Shown piece after piece: positions 1 to 6,406 of a DNA stretch of 9,108 bases. The position numbers were made by a program, and so were the translations under genes. Within the stretch, counting starts at the first letter, position 1. Each line of letters starts with the position of its first letter. The notes under the pieces were generated by a model, which worked only from the letters and a program-made list of their open reading frames with translations, had not been told where the DNA came from and made no database searches. The stretch covers positions 1-9,108 of the forward strand of contig CAYZXU010000092.1 of assembly GCA_964482535.1 (NCBI GenBank), in the 5' to 3' direction. The DNA comes from CAYZXU01 sp964482535 (lineage in GTDB: Bacteria; Desulfobacterota; Desulfobacteria; Desulfobacterales; BuS5).

Positions 1-60
1 GCTGTAGTAGTTCTCATAGCTTTCATTGAAGTTCTAACAAGGCTCAGGAGAAGAATGTGA
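1..60 (+). CDS. C-terminal end of an unidentified membrane protein (partial)
   Basis: Frame 1 is open from the window edge to a TGA at 58-60. It gives 19 residues: a hydrophobic run (AVVVLIAFIEVL) followed by a basic tail (TRLRRRM). A last transmembrane helix with an Arg-rich cytoplasmic end is a common ending for ABC-transporter permease subunits, so that is the best guess, but the piece is too short to name. The upstream part lies outside the window. The gene ends 48 bp before the left transposon remnant, which reads toward it. Confidence 0.4.
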   Translation, partial: AVVVLIAFIEVLTRLRRRM

Positions 61-108
61 CGTCATGTGAGAGAATAAATAAGCTAAAAGAGAGCTCATA
101 TGCCCTCC

Positions 109-665
109 TTAAGAGCTCTCTTGGATCTCTACAAGGTATTCTATGTTATCCTTTGTGTTAAAGAAGCGCATGCTCACCCTTATTCCACCAATGCCGCCTA
201 CGAGCCTTAGAGAGACTTTTACAGGCTTTTGTCCTACAAGTGGGGCATTAAAGAGCTCAAAGGACTTTTTATCAAGCTTTACGTCTCCGGTAGTGTACAC
301 TACTGGCACGTTCCTTCTCTCCTTAAGCCTTGGAAAGCTCTCGAAATCCCAGAGGGTATCATCAAGCCATAAGGACACGTTCCTTAACCTCCGGTCTTTC
401 CGTTTTTGTGACCTCCTTCTCTTGAGCCTCAGGAGGCTCTTAACCCTCGTTACCGCATCCTGGCACGCTGTGTAGATGTAGTGCGTCAGCATACCCTAGT
501 ATCTCTTCTTTATCTCCAAGTAAACGAGATTTCCCAGCCTTATGTGGCTCTCTATCATGTCCTCCAGGATCTCTTTGTACTCGTTGAAGAGTTCTGCTAT
601 TACCCTAAACTTCCTTTAGTGGGTGGATAGCTTTCGAGAATAACCGCCCTCGTGAGCTTTTCCAT
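109..665 (-). pseudogene. tnpB: tnpB (IS607/IS605 OrfB family), N-terminal half, frameshifted and truncated
   Basis: Read on the minus strand, ATG at 665 starts MEKLTRAVILESYPPTK. A frameshift near 612-617 then moves the reading to KFRVIAELFNEYKEILEDMI. An in-frame TAG at 498-496 interrupts it just before a 127-residue open stretch (492-109) that contains HYIYTACQDAVTRVKS and RNVSLWLDDTLWDF. These blocks match the N-terminal region of archaeal TnpB, the RNA-guided nuclease encoded by IS605/IS607 elements. Only about 190 of the usual 400 or so residues are present. The RuvC catalytic core and zinc finger are missing, and the sequence between NVPVVY and the end looks internally shortened. It ends at a TAA at 111-109. 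With a frameshift, a stop and a truncation it cannot make a working protein. It follows the tnpA remnant directly, as in IS607 elements. Confidence 0.8.
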
Positions 666-666
666 A

Positions 667-727
667 TCATTCCTCCTCTACGAGCCTTTTAAACTTGCGG
701 ACAAACTCCCTGTACTTATGAGAGCGC
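667..727 (-). pseudogene. tnpA remnant: C-terminus of IS607-type serine transposase
   Basis: On the minus strand the codons MRSHKYREFVRKFKRLVEEE end in TGA at 669-667, one base before the tnpB ATG at 665. IS607 serine recombinases typically end with a LYGMRSHKY-like motif plus a basic helix, and their stop abuts or overlaps the tnpB start. Just upstream, KLYG is readable in a neighbouring frame (around 737-726), so one base appears to have been lost inside the motif. No catalytic N-terminal domain (serine nucleophile, Arg residues) is seen further upstream. Only the tail survives. Confidence 0.55.
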
Positions 728-1041
728 ATCCGTAAAGCTTTCGTTCTGGTCAGCCGTTGCAGGAGTTCTACTTGCTTCAAAGGTAGCAGAGAACCAGAAT
801 GGTATTGAAAATGCTTTAGATAATGCGTTCAATCTTTCATCTTTTATTTGTGCTCTTGTTATTTAATGCTCCTTCTCGCTACTATTTAAATTCTCAATTC
901 CGTAAGAGGTTATTAAGGGGTTAAGACTATAGGAACACGCTTGTCTCTTCAAAAAATTAACATAAACATTAAAGCTACAGTTCAAAAAGAGATACTATTG
1001 ATTATTGTCCTCCTCTTGGCTATCGTGAGGTGTTAGGGCAG
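728..1041. other. Intergenic stretch upstream of the permease, no established gene
   Basis: No convincing gene lies here. It holds a + frame open from 693 to a TAA at 864-866 that gives a protein-like but unrecognised peptide. It also holds AT-rich candidate promoter sequence (TATTTAAAT near 883-891, and a box plus TTAAAG at 953-974) and a 31-codon hydrophobic reading frame with a TTG start (941-1036). The base composition becomes AT-rich after about 830, as expected for a promoter region. The boundary between the transposon remnant and the rest is probably near 727-740. Confidence 0.5.
953..974 (+). promoter_or_regulatory. Candidate promoter of the permease operon
   Basis: AAAATTAACA (953-962) is followed after six bases by TTAAAG (969-974). 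The 10-mer differs at one base from the box found at the same distance before the TATA elements at 2716 and 8420. A start 25 or so bases downstream would give a leader of about 40 nt before the ATG at 1042. The TATA match itself is weak. TATTTAAAT at 883-891 is an alternative but would give a leader over 120 nt. Confidence 0.35.
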
Positions 1042-2319
1042 ATGAGTACAGAAGAGAAGAAGGGTTTCCTATATGATTGGGAGGATCAAAGGGTTCCAGA
1101 GACTGCCACTAGACCTTGGTGGGACATAGCGTACGTGCAGTTAGGTCTGTTTACATCTGGTTTTATGTTGATGACAGGAGGTCTGCTAGTAGGATCTGGC
1201 TGGCCGTGGTATCACATTTTGGCATGGCTTGTTGTCGGTAATTTAATAATACTTGGATTGTATGTTGCCATAGGACACATAGGAGTCAAAGAAAGGTTGC
1301 CTACAGCGTTTATTGCAGAGGTTATTTTCGGAAAATACGGTGCAAAGGTCTTTAATATAGTTCTAGTGGGTACGATTATGGCATGGGCAGCACTGGGTAT
1401 TCACCAGTTGGCCCTTGCGATTACGGACTTGACTGGAGTTAGCATTTACGTTACTGCGTGGATTGCTGCGCTTCTCGTGTGGTTATCGTCTTCTGCAGGG
1501 TATAAGACAATATCTATACTATCAAAGCTTGCCATACCATGGTTTGTAACGATTTTGTTCATAGTAGAACTTTACTATGGCTTCAAGCTTGGATGGAACT
1601 TCTGGGGACAAAAAGCACCGTACGGTGGAGTGTTTAACACGTTCTGGGACGGTGTTACATTTGTCGTAGGTCTGAACATAGTTGCATCGTTCTTACAGGC
1701 TAACAGCTCTAGATATGCAAAGAGCACTAAGGATTTCATAAAGGCATCTACGTTCTCAGTGTTCTTCGGTATGATCCTACTCACGTTCCTGTCGTGTACG
1801 CTAGCAGCTTATGCTCTTACCCCAGAGAACTCGTTTGCTGATCCATTCCTCATTGCTACTAGAACAATGGGAGTCGTCGGTGGAATAATGGCGTGGATAC
1901 TTATCTGGACTACTGCTGACAACGACTTCTGGCACTTGTCCCTTAGTATGGTCGAGCTGTATCCAAAGGTCAGAAGGTGGATCTACGATACTATACTAGT
2001 TATATTTAGCATTATCGTAATATACGCAGGCGTACTCTATAGATATACTGACTTCGCGACGACACTGTCAATTCTCTGGCCTGCTATTCCAGGAATATTC
2101 ATAGCGCATTATTATATATTACCCAAGATAGGCGTGGACATTTACGTGATTAAAAAGCGCAACCTACCAGTTAACGCGTTGGCTATCATCTCTTGGATCG
2201 TTGGTGCTGTAGTGGCCTACTTCGTTAAGAGCTACGCACTACCACTACCAGAGCTTGCTGCTCTAGTGGCTGCCCTCGTAGTATACGCAATTGGAATGAT
2301 GGTTTACAAGGGTAAATAA
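1042..2319 (+). CDS. NCS1-family permease (cytosine/purine/hydantoin-type transporter)
   Basis: A 425-residue integral membrane protein with about 12 hydrophobic segments, the normal size and topology of NCS1 (CodB-like) symporters, which import nucleobases, hydantoins or related vitamins with a cation. Landmarks: a short cytoplasmic N-terminus with TRPWWDIA just before helix 1; QANSSRYAKS at about 219-228, matching the (D)xSRYxxS loop after helix 6; TTADNDFW at about 290-297, corresponding to the TTNDN-like motif of CodB; and PAIPGIFIAHYYI in helix 10. The start was placed at ATG 1042 because GAGGTG (1026-1031) lies 10 bases before it. A GTG at 1030 is in frame but lacks its own ribosome site. 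It is followed after 17 bp by a small membrane protein, probably in the same operon. The family is clear; the substrate cannot be read from the sequence. Confidence 0.88.
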   Translation: MSTEEKKGFLYDWEDQRVPETATRPWWDIAYVQLGLFTSGFMLMTGGLLVGSGWPWYHILAWLVVGNLIILGLYVAIGHIGVKERLPTAFIAEVIFGKYGAKVFNIVLVGTIMAWAALGIHQLALAITDLTGVSIYVTAWIAALLVWLSSSAGYKTISILSKLAIPWFVTILFIVELYYGFKLGWNFWGQKAPYGGVFNTFWDGVTFVVGLNIVASFLQANSSRYAKSTKDFIKASTFSVFFGMILLTFLSCTLAAYALTPENSFADPFLIATRTMGVVGGIMAWILIWTTADNDFWHLSLSMVELYPKVRRWIYDTILVIFSIIVIYAGVLYRYTDFATTLSILWPAIPGIFIAHYYILPKIGVDIYVIKKRNLPVNALAIISWIVGAVVAYFVKSYALPLPELAALVAALVVYAIGMMVYKGK

Positions 2320-2336
2320 GTTAGGAGGCGTCAGAA

Positions 2337-2585
2337 ATGGCCAGAGTAGAAATGTTGAAAAAGATTAGGATGGTTGGCCTTGGGCTAATAGTGATTGGAG
2401 TCATATTCGGCCTCCTACTGTTCTCAGCGGAACCCATGTCGAACACCTTCAAGACGTATCTATACGTCGGGACATTCTTTGTAGAGATCGGCTCGTTATT
2501 CTACTTTGCCTATGAAGTCTTTGTCCCAGAGTTCTGGAGAGGAGAGTGGGCTCCTAGTCCAGACCAGCCATATCCACCAGAGTGA
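2337..2585 (+). CDS. Small two-helix membrane protein, likely partner of the NCS1 permease
   Basis: An 82-residue protein with two hydrophobic segments (about 12-30 and 41-62), a basic N-terminus (MARVEMLKKIRM) and a short tail rich in Trp and Pro (WRGEWAPSPDQPYPPE). The positive-inside rule would place both ends in the cytoplasm or give a helical hairpin. GGAGG at 2323-2327 lies nine bases before the ATG, a strong ribosome site in the 17-bp gap after the permease, so the two genes are almost certainly co-transcribed. I recognise no named family. By position it could be an accessory or stabilising subunit of the transporter, like the small subunits that accompany some solute:sodium symporters, but NCS1 carriers usually act alone. 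It is real by translation signals and coding quality; its function is unknown. Confidence 0.75.
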   Translation: MARVEMLKKIRMVGLGLIVIGVIFGLLLFSAEPMSNTFKTYLYVGTFFVEIGSLFYFAYEVFVPEFWRGEWAPSPDQPYPPE

Positions 2586-2589
2586 ACCC

Positions 2590-2612
2590 TTTAACTCTTT
2601 CTTTTTCTTTGT
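2590..2612 (+). terminator. T-rich termination tract after the permease operon
   Basis: Directly after the stop codon at 2585 the + strand turns pyrimidine-rich, with CTCTTTCTTTTTCTTTG around 2595-2611. Archaeal RNA polymerase stops on T-runs of this kind without needing a hairpin, and none is evident. Another promoter begins about 90 bp downstream. Confidence 0.45.
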
Positions 2613-2699
2613 ATTTATAAAAAGCAAGACTTTAACTTTTGATTCTTGTGTGTCCTTTATAGAGCCACGTTCTATTCGGCTAAAGTAAGACCTCTTCAG

Positions 2700-2724
2700 A
2701 AATTTAACACAATACTTATTTATC
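2700..2724 (+). promoter_or_regulatory. Promoter of the aminotransferase operon
   Basis: CTTATTTATC (2715-2724) is a good archaeal TATA box, 52 bases before the ATG at 2777, giving a leader of roughly 27 nt. The identical 10-mer serves the kinase operon at 5369. Upstream, AAATTTAACA (2700-2709) sits six bases before the TTATTTA core, the same box and spacing as on the minus strand before the DUF917 gene. Confidence 0.6.
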
Positions 2725-2776
2725 CTCTTAGTAAACTGTAGTTAATAAGTTACTGAAATACTCGCATGGTGAGATC

Positions 2777-3943
2777 ATGTCAAAGATAATCTCAAATAGG
2801 GCCCTAAGGACTCCTGCATCGGGTATCAGGAAAATCTTCAACAAGGTTGCTGGTATGAGGGATATTGTCCACCTAGAAATCGGAGAACCAGATTTCGATA
2901 CTCCTCAGCCAATAAAAGATGCTGCTAATCGTGCTTTGATTGATGGTTATACGCATTACACGCACAATGCTGGTCTTATCGAATTGAGAGCTACTATAGC
3001 CGATTATTATAGGGACTTTTGGGGCATAGACATCGAGGCAGAAAATACTATAGTAACTACAGGAGGCACAGGAGGACTATTCCTAGCACTTCTTACCACG
3101 GTTGATGTAAATGACAAAGTTTTAATTCCCAATCCTGGATATCCCCCGTACACGTCTATGGTGAAGATGATAGGTGCAAGACCGTCATATTACATACTAA
3201 AAGAAGAGAACGGTTTCATGCCTGACTTGGATGAGATTAATGAGAAAATTATGGATAGGACAAAGGCTATTATTGTTAATACACCTAATAATCCCTCAGG
3301 AGCCGTTTATCCAAAGGAGGTGCTCAAGGGAATAGTGGAAATAGCTGAAGACAATAATCTTGTAGTAATCTCTGACGAGGTGTACGAAAGGATAACGTAT
3401 GATGGTGTAAGGCACTATAGCATGCTTAATTTTGAGGAGATTTCTGATAGAGTTATCGTCGTAAACAGCTTCTCGAAGACATTTGCAATGACTGGCTGGA
3501 GGGTTGGTTTTGCAATAAGCAGAAACACTGATATCATACGGAACATGACGAAACTTCAGGAAAGCGTAGCTGCTTGTGCTCCTGCCATGGCTCAAAAAGC
3601 AGCCATTGTTGCGTTAAAGGAATGTCAAGAACACGTGAACAGCATGGTAAATGCATTTGAAAGACGTAGGGATCTCTTAGTAAGACTGCTACGTGATATT
3701 AATGACGTATCGTTTGTTGTACCGAAGGGAACGTTCTATCTTATGCTGAATATCTCGAGATATATGCACGATTCGTACGAATTTGCTGAGAAGTTTTTAT
3801 CAGAAAAGAAGGTCGCTGTAGCTCCTGGCAAGGCCTTTGGAGACAATGCTGAGGGTTACATAAGAATTTCTTTTGCAAACTCGGAGGAGAATATTAAAAC
3901 GGGTGTAGAAAGACTGAAAGAGTTTTTAGAGTCGCTTGAGTAA
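2777..3943 (+). CDS. PLP-dependent class I aminotransferase (aspartate aminotransferase-like)
   Basis: A 388-residue fold-type I enzyme, normal length for archaeal AspAT/alanine aminotransferase (subgroup Igamma). It should move an amino group between an amino acid and a 2-oxo acid in the cytosol. Visible landmarks: GEPDFDTP at 36-43; the phosphate-binding TTGGTGG around 94-100; NPGYPPY at 119-125, where the aromatic residue stacks on PLP; NTPNNPSG with Asn172; SDEVY with Asp200 and Tyr203; NSFSKTFAMTGWRVGF with the Schiff-base Lys234 and phosphate-binding Arg242; and Arg363 in YIRISFA, which holds the substrate carboxylate. All key residues are present. The start is ATG 2777 with GGTGAG at 2768-2773. 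It leads an operon with the isomerase-like gene 10 bp downstream. Amino-donor preference cannot be decided. Many archaeal homologues are annotated as aspartate aminotransferase without assay. Confidence 0.88.
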   Translation: MSKIISNRALRTPASGIRKIFNKVAGMRDIVHLEIGEPDFDTPQPIKDAANRALIDGYTHYTHNAGLIELRATIADYYRDFWGIDIEAENTIVTTGGTGGLFLALLTTVDVNDKVLIPNPGYPPYTSMVKMIGARPSYYILKEENGFMPDLDEINEKIMDRTKAIIVNTPNNPSGAVYPKEVLKGIVEIAEDNNLVVISDEVYERITYDGVRHYSMLNFEEISDRVIVVNSFSKTFAMTGWRVGFAISRNTDIIRNMTKLQESVAACAPAMAQKAAIVALKECQEHVNSMVNAFERRRDLLVRLLRDINDVSFVVPKGTFYLMLNISRYMHDSYEFAEKFLSEKKVAVAPGKAFGDNAEGYIRISFANSEENIKTGVERLKEFLESLE

Positions 3944-3953
3944 GGGGGTTAAA

Positions 3954-5333
3954 ATGGATAAAAAGGTAAAACTAGCTCTAGTAGTATTTGCAAAACAAAA
4001 AGAAAAGGATAAGCCCCTTATGGCATGGCCCCTGTACAGCTATGACCCTGCAACGGACATATCTCGACTTAAGGAGGAGTGTAATGAATGGGTTAAAACA
4101 CTAGGTATAGACACAGAATTCGTGATAAAAGAGTGGATAACGTCCGAAGAGGTTTATAACAAGATAAAAGATGAGCTCTCAAAAGTGGATGGCCTCCTGG
4201 TATATATACTAACGACTAGTTTGAACTATCCACTTATGTTAAAAGTAATCAAAGAACTGCAAAAGCCTACAGTGATATTTACGGAGCCGTATCACAGTCT
4301 CGCCTGGCCAGAGTTGGCGTCTTTACAAAAGGAAGGACTACCTATAGTATCTGTCTCCTCGAGCAGCAAAGAAGACTTGTATTCCGCGCTTAAAGCCCTT
4401 TATGCATACGTAAAATTAAAGAAATACAAGAGCATTGTGATATCTACACCAGAAGAAATGTCACTAGAGACATTGCACCAGTCAGAGATATACGCTGGAG
4501 ATAGGACATACAACGAAGAGTACTTCAAAAGGATAAAAGAGCTTTTGGATCTAGAGTTCGTTGACTATAGGGATCTTTTCAAGCTTATGGATCAAATTCC
4601 TGACGACGAAGCTAAAGCCATTGCAGAAAAACTAAAGAGTAATGCTTATTGGATACGTGATGGGATAAAGGACGAACATCTCGTGACAGCTGCTAAGATG
4701 TACCTTGCAATGAAGAGGCTTATAAAGGAAAAGAGCGCAGACGCGATTACTATAAACTGCTTCACGATACTTCTTAGAGACCCCAATGCACTTCCTGTCA
4801 CTCCATGTATACCTCTCTCACTGCTGAATGATGAAGGAATTCCAGCAGCGTGCGAGGCAGATCTTAACTCCATGATAATGCAGATAGTCTTCAAGCACCT
4901 TGCTGGAAAGCCATCTTGGATTGTAGATCCCGTCATTGACTTTAAGGACAACGTCATAATCCACGCTCACTGTACGGCACCCACGAAGATGAAGGGATAT
5001 AACAAAGATCCTGAACCTTATGCTATCGACACACACGACGAGAGTGGAAAGCCAGCAACTATAAGAACAAAGATGAGTATAGGTCAAGAGTTTACTGCTG
5101 CACAGATTTCAGCGGACTTTAAGAGGCTAGTAGTTCACAAGGGAATAATAGAAGACACTCCGATTGTCGAGCTTGCCTGTAGGACAAAGGTTCGGACAAG
5201 AGTCAAGAACGCAAGGGAGTACCTTTGGAACTATGTGCCTCCACTTCATAGAGTTCTTGTTTATGGGGATCTTACAAGGGATCTCGAGTACCTTGCAAAG
5301 CTTCTTGGCCTTGAGTACTACATGGAGGCTTGA
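3954..5333 (+). CDS. L-fucose/L-arabinose isomerase-superfamily protein
   Basis: A cytosolic protein of 459 residues resembling the archaeal branch of L-fucose isomerase-like proteins: two Rossmann-like halves followed by a C-terminal beta domain. Features consistent with the family are a CEAD motif at 300-303 (Glu301 as likely Mn ligand), SWIVDPV with Asp325, HAHCTAP starting at His337, and a C-terminal block PPLHRVLVYGDLTRDLEY with His432, positioned like the last metal-ligand His of FucI. It is shorter than bacterial FucI (about 590 residues), as usual for this branch. The start is ATG 3954: AAGGGGG (3942-3948) lies five bases before it and overlaps the aminotransferase stop. An upstream TTG (3936) is in frame but poorly placed. 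Co-transcribed with the aminotransferase. The reaction is probably an aldose-ketose type isomerisation; the substrate is unknown, and several archaeal homologues lack any demonstrated activity. Confidence 0.75.
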   Translation: MDKKVKLALVVFAKQKEKDKPLMAWPLYSYDPATDISRLKEECNEWVKTLGIDTEFVIKEWITSEEVYNKIKDELSKVDGLLVYILTTSLNYPLMLKVIKELQKPTVIFTEPYHSLAWPELASLQKEGLPIVSVSSSSKEDLYSALKALYAYVKLKKYKSIVISTPEEMSLETLHQSEIYAGDRTYNEEYFKRIKELLDLEFVDYRDLFKLMDQIPDDEAKAIAEKLKSNAYWIRDGIKDEHLVTAAKMYLAMKRLIKEKSADAITINCFTILLRDPNALPVTPCIPLSLLNDEGIPAACEADLNSMIMQIVFKHLAGKPSWIVDPVIDFKDNVIIHAHCTAPTKMKGYNKDPEPYAIDTHDESGKPATIRTKMSIGQEFTAAQISADFKRLVVHKGIIEDTPIVELACRTKVRTRVKNAREYLWNYVPPLHRVLVYGDLTRDLEYLAKLLGLEYYMEA

Positions 5334-5339
5334 TCTTGC

Positions 5340-5365
5340 ACTTTATTCTTGTTGTTCTTTTGTTT
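5340..5365 (+). terminator. T-rich termination tract after the isomerase-like gene
   Basis: After the stop at 5333 the + strand is T-rich (CTTTATTCTTGTTGTTC, then TTTTGTTT, 5341-5365). It lies immediately before the TATA box of the next operon, so transcription of the first unit can end where the second begins. Confidence 0.4.
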
Positions 5366-5368
5366 AAG

Positions 5369-5378
5369 CTTATTTATC
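5369..5378 (+). promoter_or_regulatory. TATA box of the kdgK-kdgA operon
   Basis: CTTATTTATC is identical to the aminotransferase TATA element. Transcription would begin near 5400, giving a leader of about 28 nt to the ATG at 5429. Unlike the other three promoters, it lacks the AAATTTAACA-like box six bases upstream. Confidence 0.6.
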
Positions 5379-5428
5379 AGGACTTTAGAGCCTAATTGTT
5401 ACACTTTCAAGGAGTGCGGTGTTTAGTT

Positions 5429-6400
5429 ATGAAACATGATGTGCCCTCTGCAGTCTCGTTTGGGGAGACAATGATAAGGTTCTCTACCAAAAATTTTGAA
5501 AGAATAGAGCAGGCTAGAGAGCTCGAAGTTACTATAGGGGGTGCTGAATCAAACTTCGCGATAGCATTTGCTAGACTTGGTGGGAGAGCTGCTTGGATTA
5601 GCAAACTTACAGACAATGCTCTCGGGAGGTTCATCGTAAATAGAATTAGGGAGCATGGAGTTGATATCTCGCACGTTATCTGGACAAAGGAGCACAGAGT
5701 GGGCCTCTATTTCATAGAGTTTGGGAGAAAACCCAGACCCATAAACGTCATATATGACAGGAGAAACTCGGCAATAAGCAACATAGATCCACACGAGGTA
5801 GACTGGGACGTTTTGGGAGACTACGACGTATTCCATACGACAGGTATAACAGTTGCTCTAAGTGATAACTGCAAAGAGGCTGTAAAAATCGCCATAAATA
5901 AGGCAAAGGAGCACAATACTATGGTATCCTTTGACGTAAACTATCGATCAAAGCTCTGGTCTCCGGAAAAAGCATATAAGGCCTTGGATCCAATACTAAA
6001 TGACGTAGATATTCTGTTTGTAACTAAAGATGATGCAAAAGTAGTATTCGGACTTTCGGGATCGAATGAAGAGATCATATGGGCTCTATATGATAAATAT
6101 ACGCCAAGAGTACTTGTTCTCACATTAGGATCTGAGGGAGCAATGGCCACCGAAGGGAAGAATATGTACTATGTTGAGCCGTATGAGCTCGAAGTTGTCG
6201 ATAGGATAGGTGCTGGAGATGCTTTTGATGCAGGATTCATCTACCGATACATAGAAACAAATGATATACGCTCAGCATTAGAGTGGGGAAGCGCTATGGC
6301 TGCTCTTGCACATACTATACCAGGAGATCCTATGTACATCACGAGAGAAGAAGTTGAGGAGGTCATAAGAAAGAGAACATCATCTGAGATACTGAGGTGA
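5429..6400 (+). CDS. kdgK: 2-keto-3-deoxygluconate kinase (PfkB/ribokinase family)
   Basis: A 323-residue carbohydrate kinase that should phosphorylate 2-keto-3-deoxygluconate (or the galactonate epimer) with ATP to KDPG, in the semi-phosphorylative Entner-Doudoroff route. Motifs: SFGETMIRFS at the N-terminus; GGAESNFA at 37-44, the first PfkB signature; the lid/substrate region GLYFIEFGRKPRP; FDVNYRSKLW at 168-177, the DxNxRxxLW block typical of KDG kinases; and DRIGAGDAFDAGF with the anion-hole GAGD and catalytic Asp264. Length and motif order match the Sulfolobus enzyme. ATG 5429 was chosen because GGTG (5418-5421) lies seven bases before it. AAGGAG at 5409-5414 is further away, and the in-frame GTG at 5414 overlaps that site. 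Its stop overlaps the ribosome site of the aldolase gene, so the two are translated as a coupled pair. Confidence 0.85.
   Translation: MKHDVPSAVSFGETMIRFSTKNFERIEQARELEVTIGGAESNFAIAFARLGGRAAWISKLTDNALGRFIVNRIREHGVDISHVIWTKEHRVGLYFIEFGRKPRPINVIYDRRNSAISNIDPHEVDWDVLGDYDVFHTTGITVALSDNCKEAVKIAINKAKEHNTMVSFDVNYRSKLWSPEKAYKALDPILNDVDILFVTKDDAKVVFGLSGSNEEIIWALYDKYTPRVLVLTLGSEGAMATEGKNMYYVEPYELEVVDRIGAGDAFDAGFIYRYIETNDIRSALEWGSAMAALAHTIPGDPMYITREEVEEVIRKRTSSEILR
6394..6400 (+). promoter_or_regulatory. Strong ribosome-binding site that fixes the TTG start of kdgA
   Basis: GAGGTGA is a near-perfect complement to the archaeal 16S 3' end. It ends in the kdgK stop codon TGA (6398-6400) and lies six bases before TTG 6407. 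No ATG or GTG in the aldolase frame competes near it, so TTG is the start. Confidence 0.75.
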
Positions 6401-6406
6401 GGTCTC

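Noticed and set aside
143..475. 110-residue + frame opposite the left tnpB remnant
   Set aside because: It is the antisense of the recognisable TnpB N-terminal motifs and has no ribosome site or family match.
1030..1041. GTG start for the permease, adding four residues
   Set aside because: The GTG overlaps the ribosome site that serves ATG 1042 and has no purine-rich site of its own.
2506..2688. 60-residue + frame overlapping the end of the small membrane protein
   Set aside because: It runs out of frame through the T-rich terminator, giving a Phe-rich artefact.
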